Assembly (NCBI GenBank): GCA_945860375.1
Contig: CAMAQR010000016.1
Location: 1 to 64,000 of the forward strand
DNA length: 64,000 nt
DNA from: Pseudorhodobacter antarcticus
Lineage (GTDB): Bacteria > Pseudomonadota > Alphaproteobacteria > Rhodobacterales > Rhodobacteraceae
Reading direction: 5' to 3'
Shown: one piece after another, positions 8,845 to 18,968 of the stretch
Position numbering within the stretch: position 1 is the stretch's first letter
Layout: each line of letters begins with the position of its first letter
Program-made: the position numbers and the translations under genes
The notes under the pieces: generated by a model
Seen by the model: only the letters and a program-made list of their open reading frames with translations
The model's database searches: none
What the model was told of the DNA's origin: nothing

Positions 8845-10233
8845 TCAGGCGTGGATCGCGCCATCACCGCAGGCGAGGGCCGCTTCGCGCACAGCCTCGC
8901 TATAGGTGGGGTGAGCGTGGCAAGTCAGCGCCAGATCCTGTGCCGATGCGCCGAACTCCATTGCAACGCAGACCTCGTGGATCAGATCCCCCGCAGCGGG
9001 GCCAATGATATGCGCGCCCAAAATGCGGTCAGTGGCTGCATCCGCCAGCAGTTTCACAAATCCTTCGGCCTGGAAGACGGTTTTCGCCCGCGCGTTGCCC
9101 ATGAATGGGAATTTTCCCACCTTGTAGGCGCGGCCCTGTTCTTTCAGTTGCTCTTCGGTTGCCCCCACGGATGCCACTTCTGGGCTGGTGTATACCACAC
9201 CGGGAATGACGGAATAGTTAACGTGGCCCGCTTTGCCCGCCATGATTTCCGCCAATGCCATGCCTTCATCTTCGGCCTTATGGGCCAGCATCGGGCCGAT
9301 GATCGCGTCACCGATGGCATACAAGCCCTTGATATTGGTTGCAAAATGCGCGTCTGTCTTGACCTGTCCACGCGGCAGCATTTCAACCCCCAGTGCTTCG
9401 AGCCCCAAACCGGTCAGATGGGGTTTGCGGCCGGTGGCAACCAGAACCACCTCGGCGTCAAGGGTGGCTTCAGCATCAGTTTTGCGCAGTTTGTAGGTGA
9501 CTTTGGCGATGCCATTCGTGGTTTCGACACCCTGCACAGCCGCGCCCATGATGAACTTAAGACCTTGTTTGGTAAGGATTCTCTGGAAGGCCTTGGCCAC
9601 TTCGGCGTCCATGCCCGGGGTGATGGCGTCCAGATATTCGATCACCGTTACCGCTGTGCCAAGGCGCGCATAGACCGACCCCATCTCCAGGCCGATCACG
9701 CCCGCGCCGATCACCACCATGGTTTTCGGGATCGACGGCAGCGTCAAGGCTCCGGTCGAGGTGACGACGATGGTTTCATCGATGGTGACGCCGGGCAGCG
9801 AGGACGGCTCGGAACCCGTTGCAATCACGATGTTTTTCGCCTCATGCACCTCATCACCGACTTGCACTTTGCCGGGCGCGGAAAGGGTTGCCCAGCCCTT
9901 CAGCCATGTGACCTTGTTCTTTTTGAACAGAAACTCGATGCCTTTGGTGTTGCCCGAAACCACCTCCGCCTTATAGGCCTGCATCTTCAGCCAATCGACG
10001 GTGGGCGCGCCGCCCATCAGACCCATTTTCTCAAAGTTTTCATGGACTTCGTGCAGCGAGTGGGTGGCGTGCAGCAGCGCTTTGGACGGGATGCAGCCGA
10101 CGTTCAGGCAAGTGCCGCCAAGGGTGTCGCGGCCTTCGACCACGGCCACTTTCAGCCCCAATTGAGCCGCGCGGATGGCGCAGACATAGCCGCCGGGGCC
10201 TGCGCCGATGATGATTGCGTCAAAGCTTGCCAT
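8845..10233 (-). CDS. lpd: Dihydrolipoyl dehydrogenase (E3)
   Basis: This 462-residue flavoprotein reoxidises dihydrolipoamide on 2-oxoacid dehydrogenase complexes with NAD+. The FAD motif GAGPGG is at residues 10-15, the redox-active disulfide is Cys42/Cys47 in [13 protein letters not shown], the NAD motif is GAGVIG, and the C-terminal His-Glu pair is in [11 protein letters not shown] 10233 has AAAGGA about 8 nt upstream; the frame extends 52 codons further but without family similarity. It is co-oriented with odhB and sucA, so it most probably serves the 2-oxoglutarate dehydrogenase complex. Confidence 0.95.
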   Translation of the reverse strand: MASFDAIIIGAGPGGYVCAIRAAQLGLKVAVVEGRDTLGGTCLNVGCIPSKALLHATHSLHEVHENFEKMGLMGGAPTVDWLKMQAYKAEVVSGNTKGIEFLFKKNKVTWLKGWATLSAPGKVQVGDEVHEAKNIVIATGSEPSSLPGVTIDETIVVTSTGALTLPSIPKTMVVIGAGVIGLEMGSVYARLGTAVTVIEYLDAITPGMDAEVAKAFQRILTKQGLKFIMGAAVQGVETTNGIAKVTYKLRKTDAEATLDAEVVLVATGRKPHLTGLGLEALGVEMLPRGQVKTDAHFATNIKGLYAIGDAIIGPMLAHKAEDEGMALAEIMAGKAGHVNYSVIPGVVYTSPEVASVGATEEQLKEQGRAYKVGKFPFMGNARAKTVFQAEGFVKLLADAATDRILGAHIIGPAAGDLIHEVCVAMEFGASAQDLALTCHAHPTYSEAVREAALACGDGAIHA

Positions 10234-10261
10234 GGGTCGTTTCCTTTGGATTTCAGCGTCA

Positions 10262-10300
10262 GGTTTGCGTCGGGTTTGCGTCTGTTTTGCGTCCCGACGC
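10262..10300. repeat. Three short direct repeats of TTTGCGTC upstream of lpd
   Basis: TTTGCGTC or TTTTGCGTC occurs three times at 11-13 bp intervals directly upstream of lpd. In lpd orientation this reads GACGCAAA. Helically phased repeats can be regulator sites; no factor is known to me for this sequence. Confidence 0.4.
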
Positions 10301-10319
10301 GGCGTCGGTGGCGTTAACG

Positions 10320-10715
10320 TCAAATTAGGGAGGCTGTGATCATGATCAGGGTGGCGACAAAGCCCACAGCCCAGATCACCGACCGCCACGGGGTCAGGCC
10401 AAGGGCATAGGCCGGAACATAAAGGATGCGGGCGATGAGGTAGGCATAGGCAGCATATTGGGTGACGAGGGTCGATTGTTGGCCAAGCGTGACCACAACC
10501 ACGGCGAGGGTGAACAGGATCAGCCCCTCAAAATGGTTGTTCATCGCGCGTTGCAGCCGTGCGGTGGTTTTGGACAACTGGCGTTTGGGCGGACCGTCGC
10601 GCGGCCCTGTGGTGAAATCCGTGCCGATTTCGCGGTTGGCGGGGGTGGCGAACAACGACAGTTGCACCACTTGCAACAGGCCAGCCAAGGCAAGGACGGT
10701 CAATTCTGGGGTCAT
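10320..10715 (-). CDS. MAPEG-family integral membrane protein
   Basis: This 131-residue protein has four hydrophobic segments (about 1-22, 50-72, 78-98 and 108-131), the layout of the MAPEG family (membrane-associated proteins in eicosanoid and glutathione metabolism). The typical NHFEGLILF motif ([18 protein letters not shown]) is at about residue 58. Its ATG shares one base with the stop of the upstream glycosyltransferase gene (TGATG), indicating translational coupling. Bacterial members are largely uncharacterised. Confidence 0.8.
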   Translation of the reverse strand: MTPELTVLALAGLLQVVQLSLFATPANREIGTDFTTGPRDGPPKRQLSKTTARLQRAMNNHFEGLILFTLAVVVVTLGQQSTLVTQYAAYAYLIARILYVPAYALGLTPWRSVIWAVGFVATLIMITASLI

Positions 10716-11755
10716 CACGGCACCTGTTGCGGGTTGGTTTGGGCAGCGGCCTGCTTGGCCAGTTTGCGTTCCAGTTGTTTGCGGATGTCCCACCTTTTGC
10801 GATTCGCGGGGGTCAGGTGGGTTTCACGCTGCATGTCCAGCCAGGCCTGCGCACCGGCCATCAGCCCGGCCATGACCGGATCGGCGGCGTAGGCGGCAAG
10901 GCGGGCTTGCAGGGCGGGCAGATGGGTCTGGATGTTGGTGTCGGTGGTGGTGGTGCGTTCGGCCTGCGACCACAGTTTCGATCCCAGCATATGGTTGGAA
11001 TGCGTGTAGCCCATCCCGTCGCCACGGACGTTTTTCAGCATGAACACATCTTCGGAGCGGACGAAATAGTGGTGAATATCGGCGTTGGCCCAAGTGAACC
11101 GGTCTTCCTTGATGCCGGAATAGGTTTCCTTGGTGGGGTGCAAGATGCCTTTGCAGGGCACTTTCTTGCCTTCGCTGTTGGTCACGCGCGGTTCGGGTTT
11201 GACCGGGTCTTTCGGCATATGGCCCGCGATTTTGCGGAACTGATCGGGGCGAAACATGGATTTGTGGAAGGCGACCTGTTCGGCAATGTTGTCATGGGTT
11301 TGGGTTTGCTCGGCAATCAGACTGCCGCCGTCCCAGATCTTGCGCCCACCGCTGGCCATGTACCGCCAAGCCAGTGCGATGCAGTCCGAGTGGCCCGCCA
11401 CCGCGATCAGGTCATCGACCATGCCGCTGCCGATGGACACATTGAGGAATTCATCGGCATCGACATGCAGCGCCCATTCGACATCGGCCATCGCCGGGTG
11501 GTCCTGCACATGGCGCAGGCCCGCGGTTTGCGGCGGCATGCCGGGGGGGACTTCGTTGCGGATATGGATCAGGGGTTCCAGTTCCGCCAGCCGGTCTGCG
11601 ATCAGATCGGTGCCGTCCTGACAGTTGTTGGTGACCATGAAGATGCGGTCAAAGCCGATGGCGCGGTGATAGGCGACCCACTCCGGCACAAAGACGCCCT
11701 CGTTGCGCATGCAGACGATGATGGCGCGTTTGGTGCGGGGGGGCGTGGGGGTCAT
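10715..11755 (-). CDS. Glycosyltransferase family 2-like protein (Glyco_tranf_2_4 type)
   Basis: This protein of about 346 residues has the family opening RAIIVCMRNEGVFVPEWVAY and a DADEF nucleotide-sugar/metal motif (WALHVDADEFLNV). It resembles proteins that transfer sugars onto envelope or surface glycans, but the acceptor is unknown. ATG 11755 is chosen; an in-frame GTG lies three codons upstream and a TTG at 11794 is the longest option, and none has a clear ribosome binding site. It sits between odhB and lpd and is coupled to the MAPEG gene. A second family member is at 19080. Confidence 0.75.
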   Translation of the reverse strand: MTPTPPRTKRAIIVCMRNEGVFVPEWVAYHRAIGFDRIFMVTNNCQDGTDLIADRLAELEPLIHIRNEVPPGMPPQTAGLRHVQDHPAMADVEWALHVDADEFLNVSIGSGMVDDLIAVAGHSDCIALAWRYMASGGRKIWDGGSLIAEQTQTHDNIAEQVAFHKSMFRPDQFRKIAGHMPKDPVKPEPRVTNSEGKKVPCKGILHPTKETYSGIKEDRFTWANADIHHYFVRSEDVFMLKNVRGDGMGYTHSNHMLGSKLWSQAERTTTTDTNIQTHLPALQARLAAYAADPVMAGLMAGAQAWLDMQRETHLTPANRKRWDIRKQLERKLAKQAAAQTNPQQVP

Positions 11756-11817
11756 GCGGGTCACTTCGGGTTCGGGGGCAGGGTGCGCGATCAAGGCGCA
11801 CCCTAAGACTTTCGGTT

Positions 11818-13041
11818 TTACAGGTCCATCAGCAAGCGGCGCGGGTCTTCCAACGCTTCTTTGACGCGCACCAGGAAGGTCACGGCACCTTTGCCATCGA
11901 CCACGCGGTGATCGTAGGACAGGGCCAGATACATCATCGGGCGGATGACGATTTGGCCAGCGACCACCACCGGGCGGTCCTGAATCTTGTGCATCCCCAG
12001 AATGCCCGACTGTGGCGGGTTCAGGATCGGTGAGGACATCAGCGAGCCGTAAACGCCGCCGTTGGAGATGGTGAAGGAACCGCCCTGCATTTCGGCCATC
12101 GACAGCTTGCCGTCGCGGGCGCGGATGCCCAGTTCGGCGATCTTTTTCTCAATCGCGGCAAAGCCCATCTGGTCGGCATCGCGCAGCACCGGAACCACCA
12201 GACCCGAGGGGGTGCCGACGGCCACGCCCATGTGGACATAGTTCTTGTAGACCACATCCTGCCCGTCAATCTCGGCGTTCACTTCCGGGATTTCTTTCAG
12301 CGCGTGGGTGCAGGCCTTGACGAAAAACGACATGAAGCCCAGCTTGGTGCCGTGCTTTTTCTCGAAAATGTCTTTGTATTCATTACGCAAAGACATGATG
12401 CCGGACATGTCCACCTCGTTGTAGGTGGTCAACATCGCAGCAGTATTTTGCGCGTCCTTCAGGCGGCGCGCAATGGTGGCGCGCAGGCGGGTCATCTTGA
12501 CGCGCTCTTCGCGGGCGGCGTCATCGGCCGGGACTGGCGCGCGTGGAATGGCGGCGACGGCGGGGGCGGCGGTGATCGGGGCGGCGGAAGCGGCGCGCGC
12601 CACGTCTTCCTTCATCACGCGGCCATCGCGGCCCGTGCCCTGAACTTGGGCTTCCGAAAGACCGGCCTCGGCCATGGCTTTCTTGGCAGATGGGGCGTTT
12701 TCAACGTCCGGGCGGGGCTTGACCACTTCGGGACCAGCGGAAGGGGCTGCGGCTTGGGCCGCAACCGAGGCCTTGGCCACCGAGGGGGCAGGTGCGGCGC
12801 CGACAGCACCTTCGGTCACGATCGCAAGGCGCGCGTTGGCGGCAACAGTGCTGCCTTCGGGGGCCAGAATTTCGGCCAGCACGCCAGAAACCGGGCTGGG
12901 CACTTCGACCGAAACCTTGTCGGTTTCCAGCTCACACAGCATCTCGTCTTGCTTGACCACATCGCCCGGCTTTTTGAACCAGGTCGACACGGTGGCCTCT
13001 GACACGCTTTCGCCCAAAGCGGGCACCATCACATCCGTCAT
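11818..13041 (-). CDS. odhB: 2-Oxoglutarate dehydrogenase E2, dihydrolipoyl succinyltransferase
   Basis: This 407-residue E2 core protein transfers succinyl groups to CoA. It has an N-terminal lipoyl domain with Lys42 in [11 protein letters not shown], an Ala/Pro-rich linker, a peripheral subunit-binding domain (about 110-145, [19 protein letters not shown]) and a catalytic domain ending in the active-site SYDHRVVDG motif. The sequence reads ATG-AAG-ATG; AGGAG directly abuts the first ATG (13047) but is 6 nt before the second (13041), so I chose the second. It lies 36 nt downstream of sucA. Often also named sucB. Confidence 0.95.
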   Translation of the reverse strand: MTDVMVPALGESVSEATVSTWFKKPGDVVKQDEMLCELETDKVSVEVPSPVSGVLAEILAPEGSTVAANARLAIVTEGAVGAAPAPSVAKASVAAQAAAPSAGPEVVKPRPDVENAPSAKKAMAEAGLSEAQVQGTGRDGRVMKEDVARAASAAPITAAPAVAAIPRAPVPADDAAREERVKMTRLRATIARRLKDAQNTAAMLTTYNEVDMSGIMSLRNEYKDIFEKKHGTKLGFMSFFVKACTHALKEIPEVNAEIDGQDVVYKNYVHMGVAVGTPSGLVVPVLRDADQMGFAAIEKKIAELGIRARDGKLSMAEMQGGSFTISNGGVYGSLMSSPILNPPQSGILGMHKIQDRPVVVAGQIVIRPMMYLALSYDHRVVDGKGAVTFLVRVKEALEDPRRLLMDL

Positions 13042-13077
13042 CTTCATCTCCTGTTGCGCGTCGGCGCGTTGATTGGG

Positions 13078-16029
13078 TCAGCCGAGCGCTTCGTTGACCA
13101 GAGTTTGCTGTTCGTATTTGTGGCGCGAGGCCAAACCTGTGGCGGGCGAGGCCGAAGCGGCGCGTCCGGCATAGCGGGGACGCGTTGTCTTGGCGCCAAT
13201 CTTGGTCAGGATGGTTTCCAGATCCGGTTCAAGATGGGACCAGGCGCCCATGTTCTTGGGCTCTTCCTGACACCAGATCACCTCGGCCGTTGGAAAACGC
13301 GACAACTCGGCGGTCAACGATTGCGTTGGCACCGGGTACAATTGTTCGACGCGCAGCAGATACACATCGTCGAGGCCGCGTGCATCGCGTTCGGCCAGAA
13401 GGTCGTAATAAACCTTCCCAGAGCACAGCACGACCCGTTTGATCTGGTCATCCGATTTCAGTTTGGTGGCCGAATGGCCCTTTTGCGCGTCATCCCACAG
13501 GCAGCGGTGGAAATAGCTGCCGGTGGTGAAATCGGTCGCATCCGACACCGCCATCGGGTGACGCAGCAGCGATTTCGGCGTCATCAGGATCAGCGGTTTG
13601 CGGTAATCGCGGTGCAGCTGACGGCGCAGGATGTGGAAATAGTTGGAGGGCGTGGTGCAATTGGCAACGATCCAGTTGTCATGCGCCGACATTTGCAAAA
13701 ACCGCTCCAACCGCGCGGAAGAGTGTTCCGGCCCCTGACCTTCGAAACCATGCGGCAGCAGGCAGACCAGACCCGACATCCGCAGCCATTTCGATTCGCC
13801 CGAGTTGATGAACTGATCGAACATGATCTGCGCGCCATTGGCGAAATCGCCGAACTGCGCCTCCCACATGGTCAGGGTGTTCGGTTCAGACAGCGAGTAG
13901 CCGTATTCAAAGCCCAGCACCGCGTATTCAGACAGCATGGAATCGATGACTTCGTAACGGGCTTGCCCGGCGCGAATGTGGTTCAGCGGGTGGTAGCGTT
14001 CCTCGGTGGTCTGATCGACAAAGGCCGAATGGCGCTGGCTGAACGTGCCGCGGGAGCAGTCCTGACCGGACAGACGCACCGGAAAGCCTTCGGTCTGCAA
14101 GCTGCCAAAGGCCAAAGCCTCGGCGGTTGCCCAATCGAAACCTTTGCCGGATTCGAACATTTTTGCCTTGGTTTCCAGCTGACGGGCGACGGTTTTGTGC
14201 AAATCGAACCCTTCGGGGGCGCGGGTCAGGGCGATGCCCACTTCGGCCATCGTTTCGGGTTTGATCCAGGTTTCGCCGCGCTGGTAGTTGTTCAGGTCCT
14301 TCGTCGTCATGGTCTTCCAACGCCCATCCAGCCAGTCGGCCTTGTTGGGTTTGTATTCCTTGCCGACGTCGAATTCGGCGTTCAGCGTTGCCTGAAACGC
14401 CGCCTTCATATCCTCAATCTCGCCTTCGGGGATCAGGCCATCGGCGACCAGACGTTCGGTGTAAAGTTGCAACGTGGTCTTTTGGCGGCGGATGGTGGTG
14501 TACATCGCCGGGTTGGTGAACATCGGCTCGTCGCCTTCGTTGTGACCAAAGCGGCGGTAGCAGAAGATGTCCAGCACAACGTCCTTGTGGAAGGTCTGGC
14601 GGTATTCGGTGGCCACTTTGGCGGCGTGAACCACGGCCTCGGGGTCGTCACCGTTGACGTGGAAGATCGGCGCTTCGACCATCAGGGCGATGTCGGTGGG
14701 ATAGGGGGATGAGCGGCTGAACGACGGGGCGGTGGTGAAACCGATCTGGTTGTTCACCACGATATGGATGGTGCCGCCGGTGCGGTGGCCTTTCAGCCCC
14801 GACAGGCCAAAGCATTCAGCCACAACGCCTTGGCCCGCAAAGGCCGCGTCGCCGTGCAGCAGGATCGGCAGAACCTGCGTGCGGTCGGTGTCGTTCAACT
14901 GATCCTGCTTGGCGCGCACCTTGCCCAGAACGACGGGGTTCACGGCCTCAAGATGGCTTGGGTTTGCGGTCAGCGACAGGTGAACGGTGTTGCCGTCAAA
15001 GGTGCGATCCGAAGACGCGCCAAGGTGATACTTCACGTCGCCCGAACCGTCGATGTCTTCGGGCTTGAAGCTGCCGCCTTGGAATTCATTGAAAATCGCG
15101 CGGTAGGGTTTTTGCATCACGTTGACCAGAACGTTCAGCCGGCCCCGGTGCGGCATGCCGATGACGATGTCTTTCACCCCCATCGCGCCGCCGCGCTTGA
15201 TGATTGCCTCCATCGCCGGGATCAGGCTTTCGCCACCGTCCAGACCGAACCGCTTGGTGCCCACATATTTGACATGCAGGAATTTCTCATAGCCCTCGGC
15301 TTCGACCAGCTTGTTCAGGATCGCCTTGCGGCCTTCGCGGGTGAAGGCGATTTCCTTGCCGTAACCTTCGATGCGTTCCTTGAGCCAGGCGGCCTGCTCG
15401 GGATCAGAGATGTGCATGTATTGCAGCGCAAAGGTGCCGCAATAGGTGCGTTTCACGATCTCGATGATCTGGCGCATCGAGGCCATTTCCAGACCCAGCA
15501 CCTTGTCGATGAAAATTGGACGGTCCATGTCGGCATCGGCAAAGCCGTAAGAGGCAGGGTCGAGTTCCGGGTGGTTGCCGGTGGGGGTCATGCGCAGGGG
15601 ATCGAGATCGGCGGCAAGGTGGCCCCGGATGCGGTAAGCGCGGATGATCATGATGGCGCGGATGCTATCCAGCACGGCGCGCTGCACCTGCGCATCGGTC
15701 AGGGAAACGCCCTTTTCCGTAGCCTTTTCAATGATCTTCTTGCCCGCGCCTTTCGGTTCCGGCACGCTGGGCCATTCGCCCGTCAGCGCGCCCATGATGT
15801 CGCTGGACACGGTGGGCGGCCAGTCGGCGCGGCCCCAGGACGGGCCAGCGGCCTGCCGTTTGGAGTCCATCTCGGCCTCGCCAAGGCTGCGGAAAAAGTC
15901 GGCCCATTGCGCATCGACCGATGCGGGGTCGGCGGCGTAATTGGCGGCCAACTGGTCGATGTAATCGGCATTCGCGCCTTGCAGGAAGCTGGAGGCGTGG
16001 AATTGGTTGTTGGGGGATTGTTCGGTCAT
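13078..16029 (-). CDS. sucA: 2-Oxoglutarate dehydrogenase E1 component
   Basis: This 983-residue thiamine-diphosphate enzyme decarboxylates 2-oxoglutarate and succinylates the lipoyl group of OdhB. The N-terminal helix motif (ADYIDQLAANYAADPASVDA) binds the E2/E3 core in the family. The TPP domain includes GMPHRGRLNVLVNV and HGDAAFAGQGVVAEC, and the C-terminal transketolase-like part includes LPHGFEGQGPEHSSARLERF. Length is normal for OdhA/SucA. GGAGG lies about 8 nt before ATG 16029. It is followed by odhB and preceded by sucD on the same strand. Confidence 0.97.
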   Translation of the reverse strand: MTEQSPNNQFHASSFLQGANADYIDQLAANYAADPASVDAQWADFFRSLGEAEMDSKRQAAGPSWGRADWPPTVSSDIMGALTGEWPSVPEPKGAGKKIIEKATEKGVSLTDAQVQRAVLDSIRAIMIIRAYRIRGHLAADLDPLRMTPTGNHPELDPASYGFADADMDRPIFIDKVLGLEMASMRQIIEIVKRTYCGTFALQYMHISDPEQAAWLKERIEGYGKEIAFTREGRKAILNKLVEAEGYEKFLHVKYVGTKRFGLDGGESLIPAMEAIIKRGGAMGVKDIVIGMPHRGRLNVLVNVMQKPYRAIFNEFQGGSFKPEDIDGSGDVKYHLGASSDRTFDGNTVHLSLTANPSHLEAVNPVVLGKVRAKQDQLNDTDRTQVLPILLHGDAAFAGQGVVAECFGLSGLKGHRTGGTIHIVVNNQIGFTTAPSFSRSSPYPTDIALMVEAPIFHVNGDDPEAVVHAAKVATEYRQTFHKDVVLDIFCYRRFGHNEGDEPMFTNPAMYTTIRRQKTTLQLYTERLVADGLIPEGEIEDMKAAFQATLNAEFDVGKEYKPNKADWLDGRWKTMTTKDLNNYQRGETWIKPETMAEVGIALTRAPEGFDLHKTVARQLETKAKMFESGKGFDWATAEALAFGSLQTEGFPVRLSGQDCSRGTFSQRHSAFVDQTTEERYHPLNHIRAGQARYEVIDSMLSEYAVLGFEYGYSLSEPNTLTMWEAQFGDFANGAQIMFDQFINSGESKWLRMSGLVCLLPHGFEGQGPEHSSARLERFLQMSAHDNWIVANCTTPSNYFHILRRQLHRDYRKPLILMTPKSLLRHPMAVSDATDFTTGSYFHRCLWDDAQKGHSATKLKSDDQIKRVVLCSGKVYYDLLAERDARGLDDVYLLRVEQLYPVPTQSLTAELSRFPTAEVIWCQEEPKNMGAWSHLEPDLETILTKIGAKTTRPRYAGRAASASPATGLASRHKYEQQTLVNEALG

Positions 16030-16089
16030 TTGGATGCCTCCCTATTGTCTTGCCAGATGGCGCGGGGCGGCGGGGTTGCCCCCATCGCC

Positions 16090-16260
16090 TCAGTTCAGAA
16101 ATGTAAACAAGCTGGCGTTGGCTTCGGCGTGGGTCAGTGACAGCACCACCCCTGCGACCAAAACCGCCAGCAGCAGGGTGAAGGACAGGATCGCCCAGTC
16201 CTCCCGATCATCTTGGGGTGCGGCGTGGTGGGTTTGCACCCACCCTACCACGACCTTCAT
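16090..16260 (-). CDS. Small single-span membrane protein between sucD and sucA
   Basis: This 56-codon frame starts at an ATG that overlaps the sucD stop by 4 nt (ATGA) and ends at TGA 16090-16092. It encodes [20 protein letters not shown] followed by a hydrophobic segment, [20 protein letters not shown], and a short tail. One transmembrane helix is predicted by eye. No function is known. The first 25 codons overlap a GTAGGGTGGGT-type palindrome, so the true start could be a downstream GTG. Confidence 0.5.
   Translation of the reverse strand: MKVVVGWVQTHHAAPQDDREDWAILSFTLLLAVLVAGVVLSLTHAEANASLFTFLN
16227..16248 (-). repeat. GTAG-flanked palindrome, copy 1
   Basis: Reading on the minus strand, GTAG is followed by GGTGGGT, a GCAA loop and ACCCACC. 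The same design recurs at 17153 and 17192, on both sides of sucD. It resembles REP-type extragenic palindromes. Confidence 0.55.
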
Positions 16261-17141
16261 TTGCCGATCGCCATCATCACGGCCTCGCCCAGCGTCGCCG
16301 GGCTGTCGGCCACGATGATACCGGCGCGTTTCATCGCCTCGATCTTCGATTCCGCGTCGCCCTTGCCACCGGCGACGATGGCACCGGCGTGGCCCATTCG
16401 GCGGCCAGCGGGGGCTGTGCGGCCCGCGATGAAGCCTGCGGTGGGTTTCCAGCGGCCCATTTTCCGCTCATCCGCAAGGAATTGTGCTGCGTCTTCTTCG
16501 GCAGCGCCGCCGATTTCACCGATCATGATGATCGAATGGGTTTCGGGATCGGCCAGGAACATCTCAAGAATATCAATGTGTTCGCTGCCCTTGATCGGAT
16601 CGCCGCCGATGCCGACGGCGGTGGATTGGCCAAGGCCAAGGTCGGAGGTCTGCTTGACGGCCTCATAGGTCAGGGTGCCCGAGCGGCTGACGACGCCGAC
16701 CGAACCGCGACGGTGGATATGGCCCGGCATGATGCCGATTTTGCAGGCGTCGGGGGTGATGACACCGGGGCAGTTCGGCCCGATCAGGCGGGATTTCGAT
16801 CCTTCGAGCGCGCGTTTGACCTTCATCATGTCCAGCACCGGGATGCCTTCGGTGATGCAGACGATCAGTTCCATCTCGGCGTCGATGGCCTCCAGAATGG
16901 AGTCCGCAGCGAAGGGCGGCGGCACGTAGATCACAGTGGCATTGGCGCCAGTGACGGCGCGGGCCTCGTGAACGGAATTGAACACCGGCAGGTTCAGGTG
17001 CAACGAACCGCCCTTGCCGGGGGTGACGCCGCCGACCATCTTGGTGCCATAGGCGATGGCTTGTTCAGAGTGGAAGGTGCCTTGGCTGCCGGTGAAACCC
17101 TGACAGATCAGTTTGGTGTGTTCGTTGACAAGTACGGCCAT
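16257..17141 (-). CDS. sucD: Succinyl-CoA ligase, alpha subunit
   Basis: This 294-residue subunit carries the CoA-binding fold and the phosphohistidine loop of succinyl-CoA synthetase, which makes ATP or GTP from succinyl-CoA. Recognisable pieces are [31 protein letters not shown], and the active His in [18 protein letters not shown] 17141 has GGAG 8 nt upstream; nine extra codons in frame are rejected. It is co-directional with sucC, separated by one small periplasmic-protein gene. Confidence 0.97.
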   Translation of the reverse strand: MAVLVNEHTKLICQGFTGSQGTFHSEQAIAYGTKMVGGVTPGKGGSLHLNLPVFNSVHEARAVTGANATVIYVPPPFAADSILEAIDAEMELIVCITEGIPVLDMMKVKRALEGSKSRLIGPNCPGVITPDACKIGIMPGHIHRRGSVGVVSRSGTLTYEAVKQTSDLGLGQSTAVGIGGDPIKGSEHIDILEMFLADPETHSIIMIGEIGGAAEEDAAQFLADERKMGRWKPTAGFIAGRTAPAGRRMGHAGAIVAGGKGDAESKIEAMKRAGIIVADSPATLGEAVMMAIGK

Positions 17142-17152
17142 GATACGTCTCC

Positions 17153-17174
17153 GTAGGATGGGGTTCACCCCACC
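17153..17174 (+). repeat. GTAG-flanked palindrome, copy 2
   Basis: GTAGGATGGGG, TTCA and CCCCACC form a hairpin directly upstream of the sucD ribosome binding site. Confidence 0.55.
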
Positions 17175-17191
17175 AAGTGTTTCGGACGAAA

Positions 17192-17210
17192 GGCGGAAAT
17201 TCCGCCCTAC
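17192..17210 (-). repeat. GTAG-flanked palindrome, copy 3
   Basis: On the minus strand GTAG precedes GGCGGAATTTCCGCC, an almost uninterrupted palindrome. It sits just after the stop of the 17214-17687 gene. Copies 2 and 3 face each other 17 bp apart. Confidence 0.5.
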
Positions 17211-17213
17211 GGG

Positions 17214-17687
17214 TTATTCTTCAAAGGCAAAGCGCACGCCGCTGTCGGTTTCCGACCCGCAGATGGGGTCATTGCCACCCGAGGTGATGGTCGCCATGAC
17301 GCCGGTTTCGAAATCAAGCCGGGTGCAGCCCGCTTCGTCCTTGGAATATTCAAAGGGCGCACCCTCTGGTCCGCCAAGGCTGGCGGCAAGGATTTCTGAC
17401 GCGGTGGCGCTGTCGACACTCAGGCTTTCGACTTGGCAAAAGCTGCCGTCAGCGGCCATGTAGACCACGGTATCTTCGCCCACACCGGGGTAGAAATACA
17501 CAAGGCCATCTTCGCCTGCGTCGTTGCGGGTCCAGAACAGCGCGGTCAGCATGGATTCGGTCAGATCGACCTGCCCGCCACCCGACATGCAGGCCATATA
17601 GCCCTCAACCAACTGGTTGCGCGGATCGGTATCCTGCGCGAAGGCGGGGCTGGACAGCAGGGCCAGAAGGGCGGCGGTGCGGATCAT
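17214..17687 (-). CDS. Small periplasmic protein, unknown function, between sucC and sucD
   Basis: This 157-residue protein has a clear signal peptide ([17 protein letters not shown], cleaved before QD) and four Cys in the mature part ([33 protein letters not shown]), which could form two disulfides. Its ATG overlaps the sucC stop by 4 nt (ATGA), so it is translationally coupled to sucC. I do not recognise the family. Confidence 0.75.
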   Translation of the reverse strand: MIRTAALLALLSSPAFAQDTDPRNQLVEGYMACMSGGGQVDLTESMLTALFWTRNDAGEDGLVYFYPGVGEDTVVYMAADGSFCQVESLSVDSATASEILAASLGGPEGAPFEYSKDEAGCTRLDFETGVMATITSGGNDPICGSETDSGVRFAFEE

Positions 17688-18877
17688 CCCTTCACCGCCT
17701 TGACGATCTTCTGTGCCGCGTCCGACAGATTGTCGGCGGCGATCACGTTCAGGCCGGAGTTGCGGATGATGTCCTTGCCCAGATCAACGTTGGTGCCTTC
17801 CAGACGGACCACCAGCGGCACTTTCAGGCCGACTTCTTTCACCGCCGCCAGCACGCCCTCGGCGATCACATCACAGCGCATGATGCCGCCGAAGATGTTG
17901 ACCAGAATGCCTTTGACCTGCGGATCGGAGGTGATGATCTTGAACGCCTCGGTCACCTTTTCCTTGGTGGCACCGCCGCCGACATCGAGGAAGTTCGCAG
18001 GTTCGGCGCCGTAGAGTTTGATGATGTCCATCGTGGCCATTGCCAGACCGGCACCGTTGACCATGCAGCCGATTTCACCATCGAGCGCGATGTAGTTCAG
18101 ATCGAATTTCGAGGCGGCCAGTTCCTTGGGGTCTTCCTCGGTTTCATCGCGCAGGGCGGCAATATCGGGGTGGCGGTAGATGGCATTGCTGTCAAAGCTC
18201 ATCTTCGCGTCAAGCAGTTTCAAGTTGCCATCAGTCATCACCACAAGCGGGTTGATCTCCAGCATCTCCATGTCTTTTTCAACGAACATCCGGTACAAGT
18301 TTTTCACGATGCCAACGCATTGCTTGACCTGATTGCCTTCCAGCCCCAGCGCGAAAGCCGCGCGGCGGCCGTGGAAATCCGACAGGCCAGTGGCCGGATC
18401 GACATCAAAGGACACGATCTTTTCCGGAGTGTCGTGGGCCACGTCTTCGATCGACATGCCGCCTTCGGTGGACACCACGAAAGAGATGCGCGAGGTCTGA
18501 CGGTCGATCAGGATGGCAAGATACAACTCGCGGGCAATCTCGCTGCCGTCTTCGATGTAGATGCGGTTGACCTGCTTGCCAGCCGGGCCGGTCTGCACGG
18601 TGACAAGGGTGCGACCCAGCATCTGGCGCGCGAATTCTGCGGCTTCACCGACCGAACGCGCAAGGCGGACGCCGCCCTTTTCGCCGGCTTCGGGTTCCTT
18701 GAAATGGCCTTTGCCACGGCCACCAGCGTGGATCTGCGCCTTGACCACCCACAGCGGGCCATCAAGCTCGCCTGCTGCCGTCTTGGCTTCTTCGGCCTTG
18801 GTCACAGCGCGACCATCGGACACCGGAATGCCATAGCTGCGCAGCAGGGCCTTGGCCTGATATTCATGGATGTTCAT
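17684..18877 (-). CDS. sucC: Succinyl-CoA ligase [ADP-forming], beta subunit
   Basis: This 397-residue ATP-grasp protein is the nucleotide-binding subunit of succinyl-CoA synthetase. The start [12 protein letters not shown], the ATP-grasp segment [16 protein letters not shown] and the C-terminal [16 protein letters not shown] loop are diagnostic. The length matches the family. It is the first gene of the minus-strand suc operon (sucC, periplasmic protein, sucD, small protein, sucA, odhB, and probably on to lpd). The double-palindrome module lies 92-133 nt upstream of its start. Confidence 0.97.
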   Translation of the reverse strand: MNIHEYQAKALLRSYGIPVSDGRAVTKAEEAKTAAGELDGPLWVVKAQIHAGGRGKGHFKEPEAGEKGGVRLARSVGEAAEFARQMLGRTLVTVQTGPAGKQVNRIYIEDGSEIARELYLAILIDRQTSRISFVVSTEGGMSIEDVAHDTPEKIVSFDVDPATGLSDFHGRRAAFALGLEGNQVKQCVGIVKNLYRMFVEKDMEMLEINPLVVMTDGNLKLLDAKMSFDSNAIYRHPDIAALRDETEEDPKELAASKFDLNYIALDGEIGCMVNGAGLAMATMDIIKLYGAEPANFLDVGGGATKEKVTEAFKIITSDPQVKGILVNIFGGIMRCDVIAEGVLAAVKEVGLKVPLVVRLEGTNVDLGKDIIRNSGLNVIAADNLSDAAQKIVKAVKG

Positions 18878-18946
18878 CTGTCTGTCCCATCAGCTTGGAT
18901 TTGAGGCGTGATGACACAGAAACAGGCGTTCGCAAAACGGGAACTG

Positions 18947-18957
18947 TGCGCAACTTT
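18947..18957 (-). promoter_or_regulatory. AAAGTTGCGCA motif upstream of sucC
   Basis: On the sucC strand AAAGTTGCGCA lies 70-80 nt before the start codon. The same 11-mer occurs 67-77 nt before ccr (41745-41755). It resembles the AAAGTTTGCAAA site I recall for RamB-type regulators of acetyl-CoA metabolism. Functional assignment is inference. Confidence 0.4.
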
Positions 18958-18968
18958 CGCAAAAGCGA

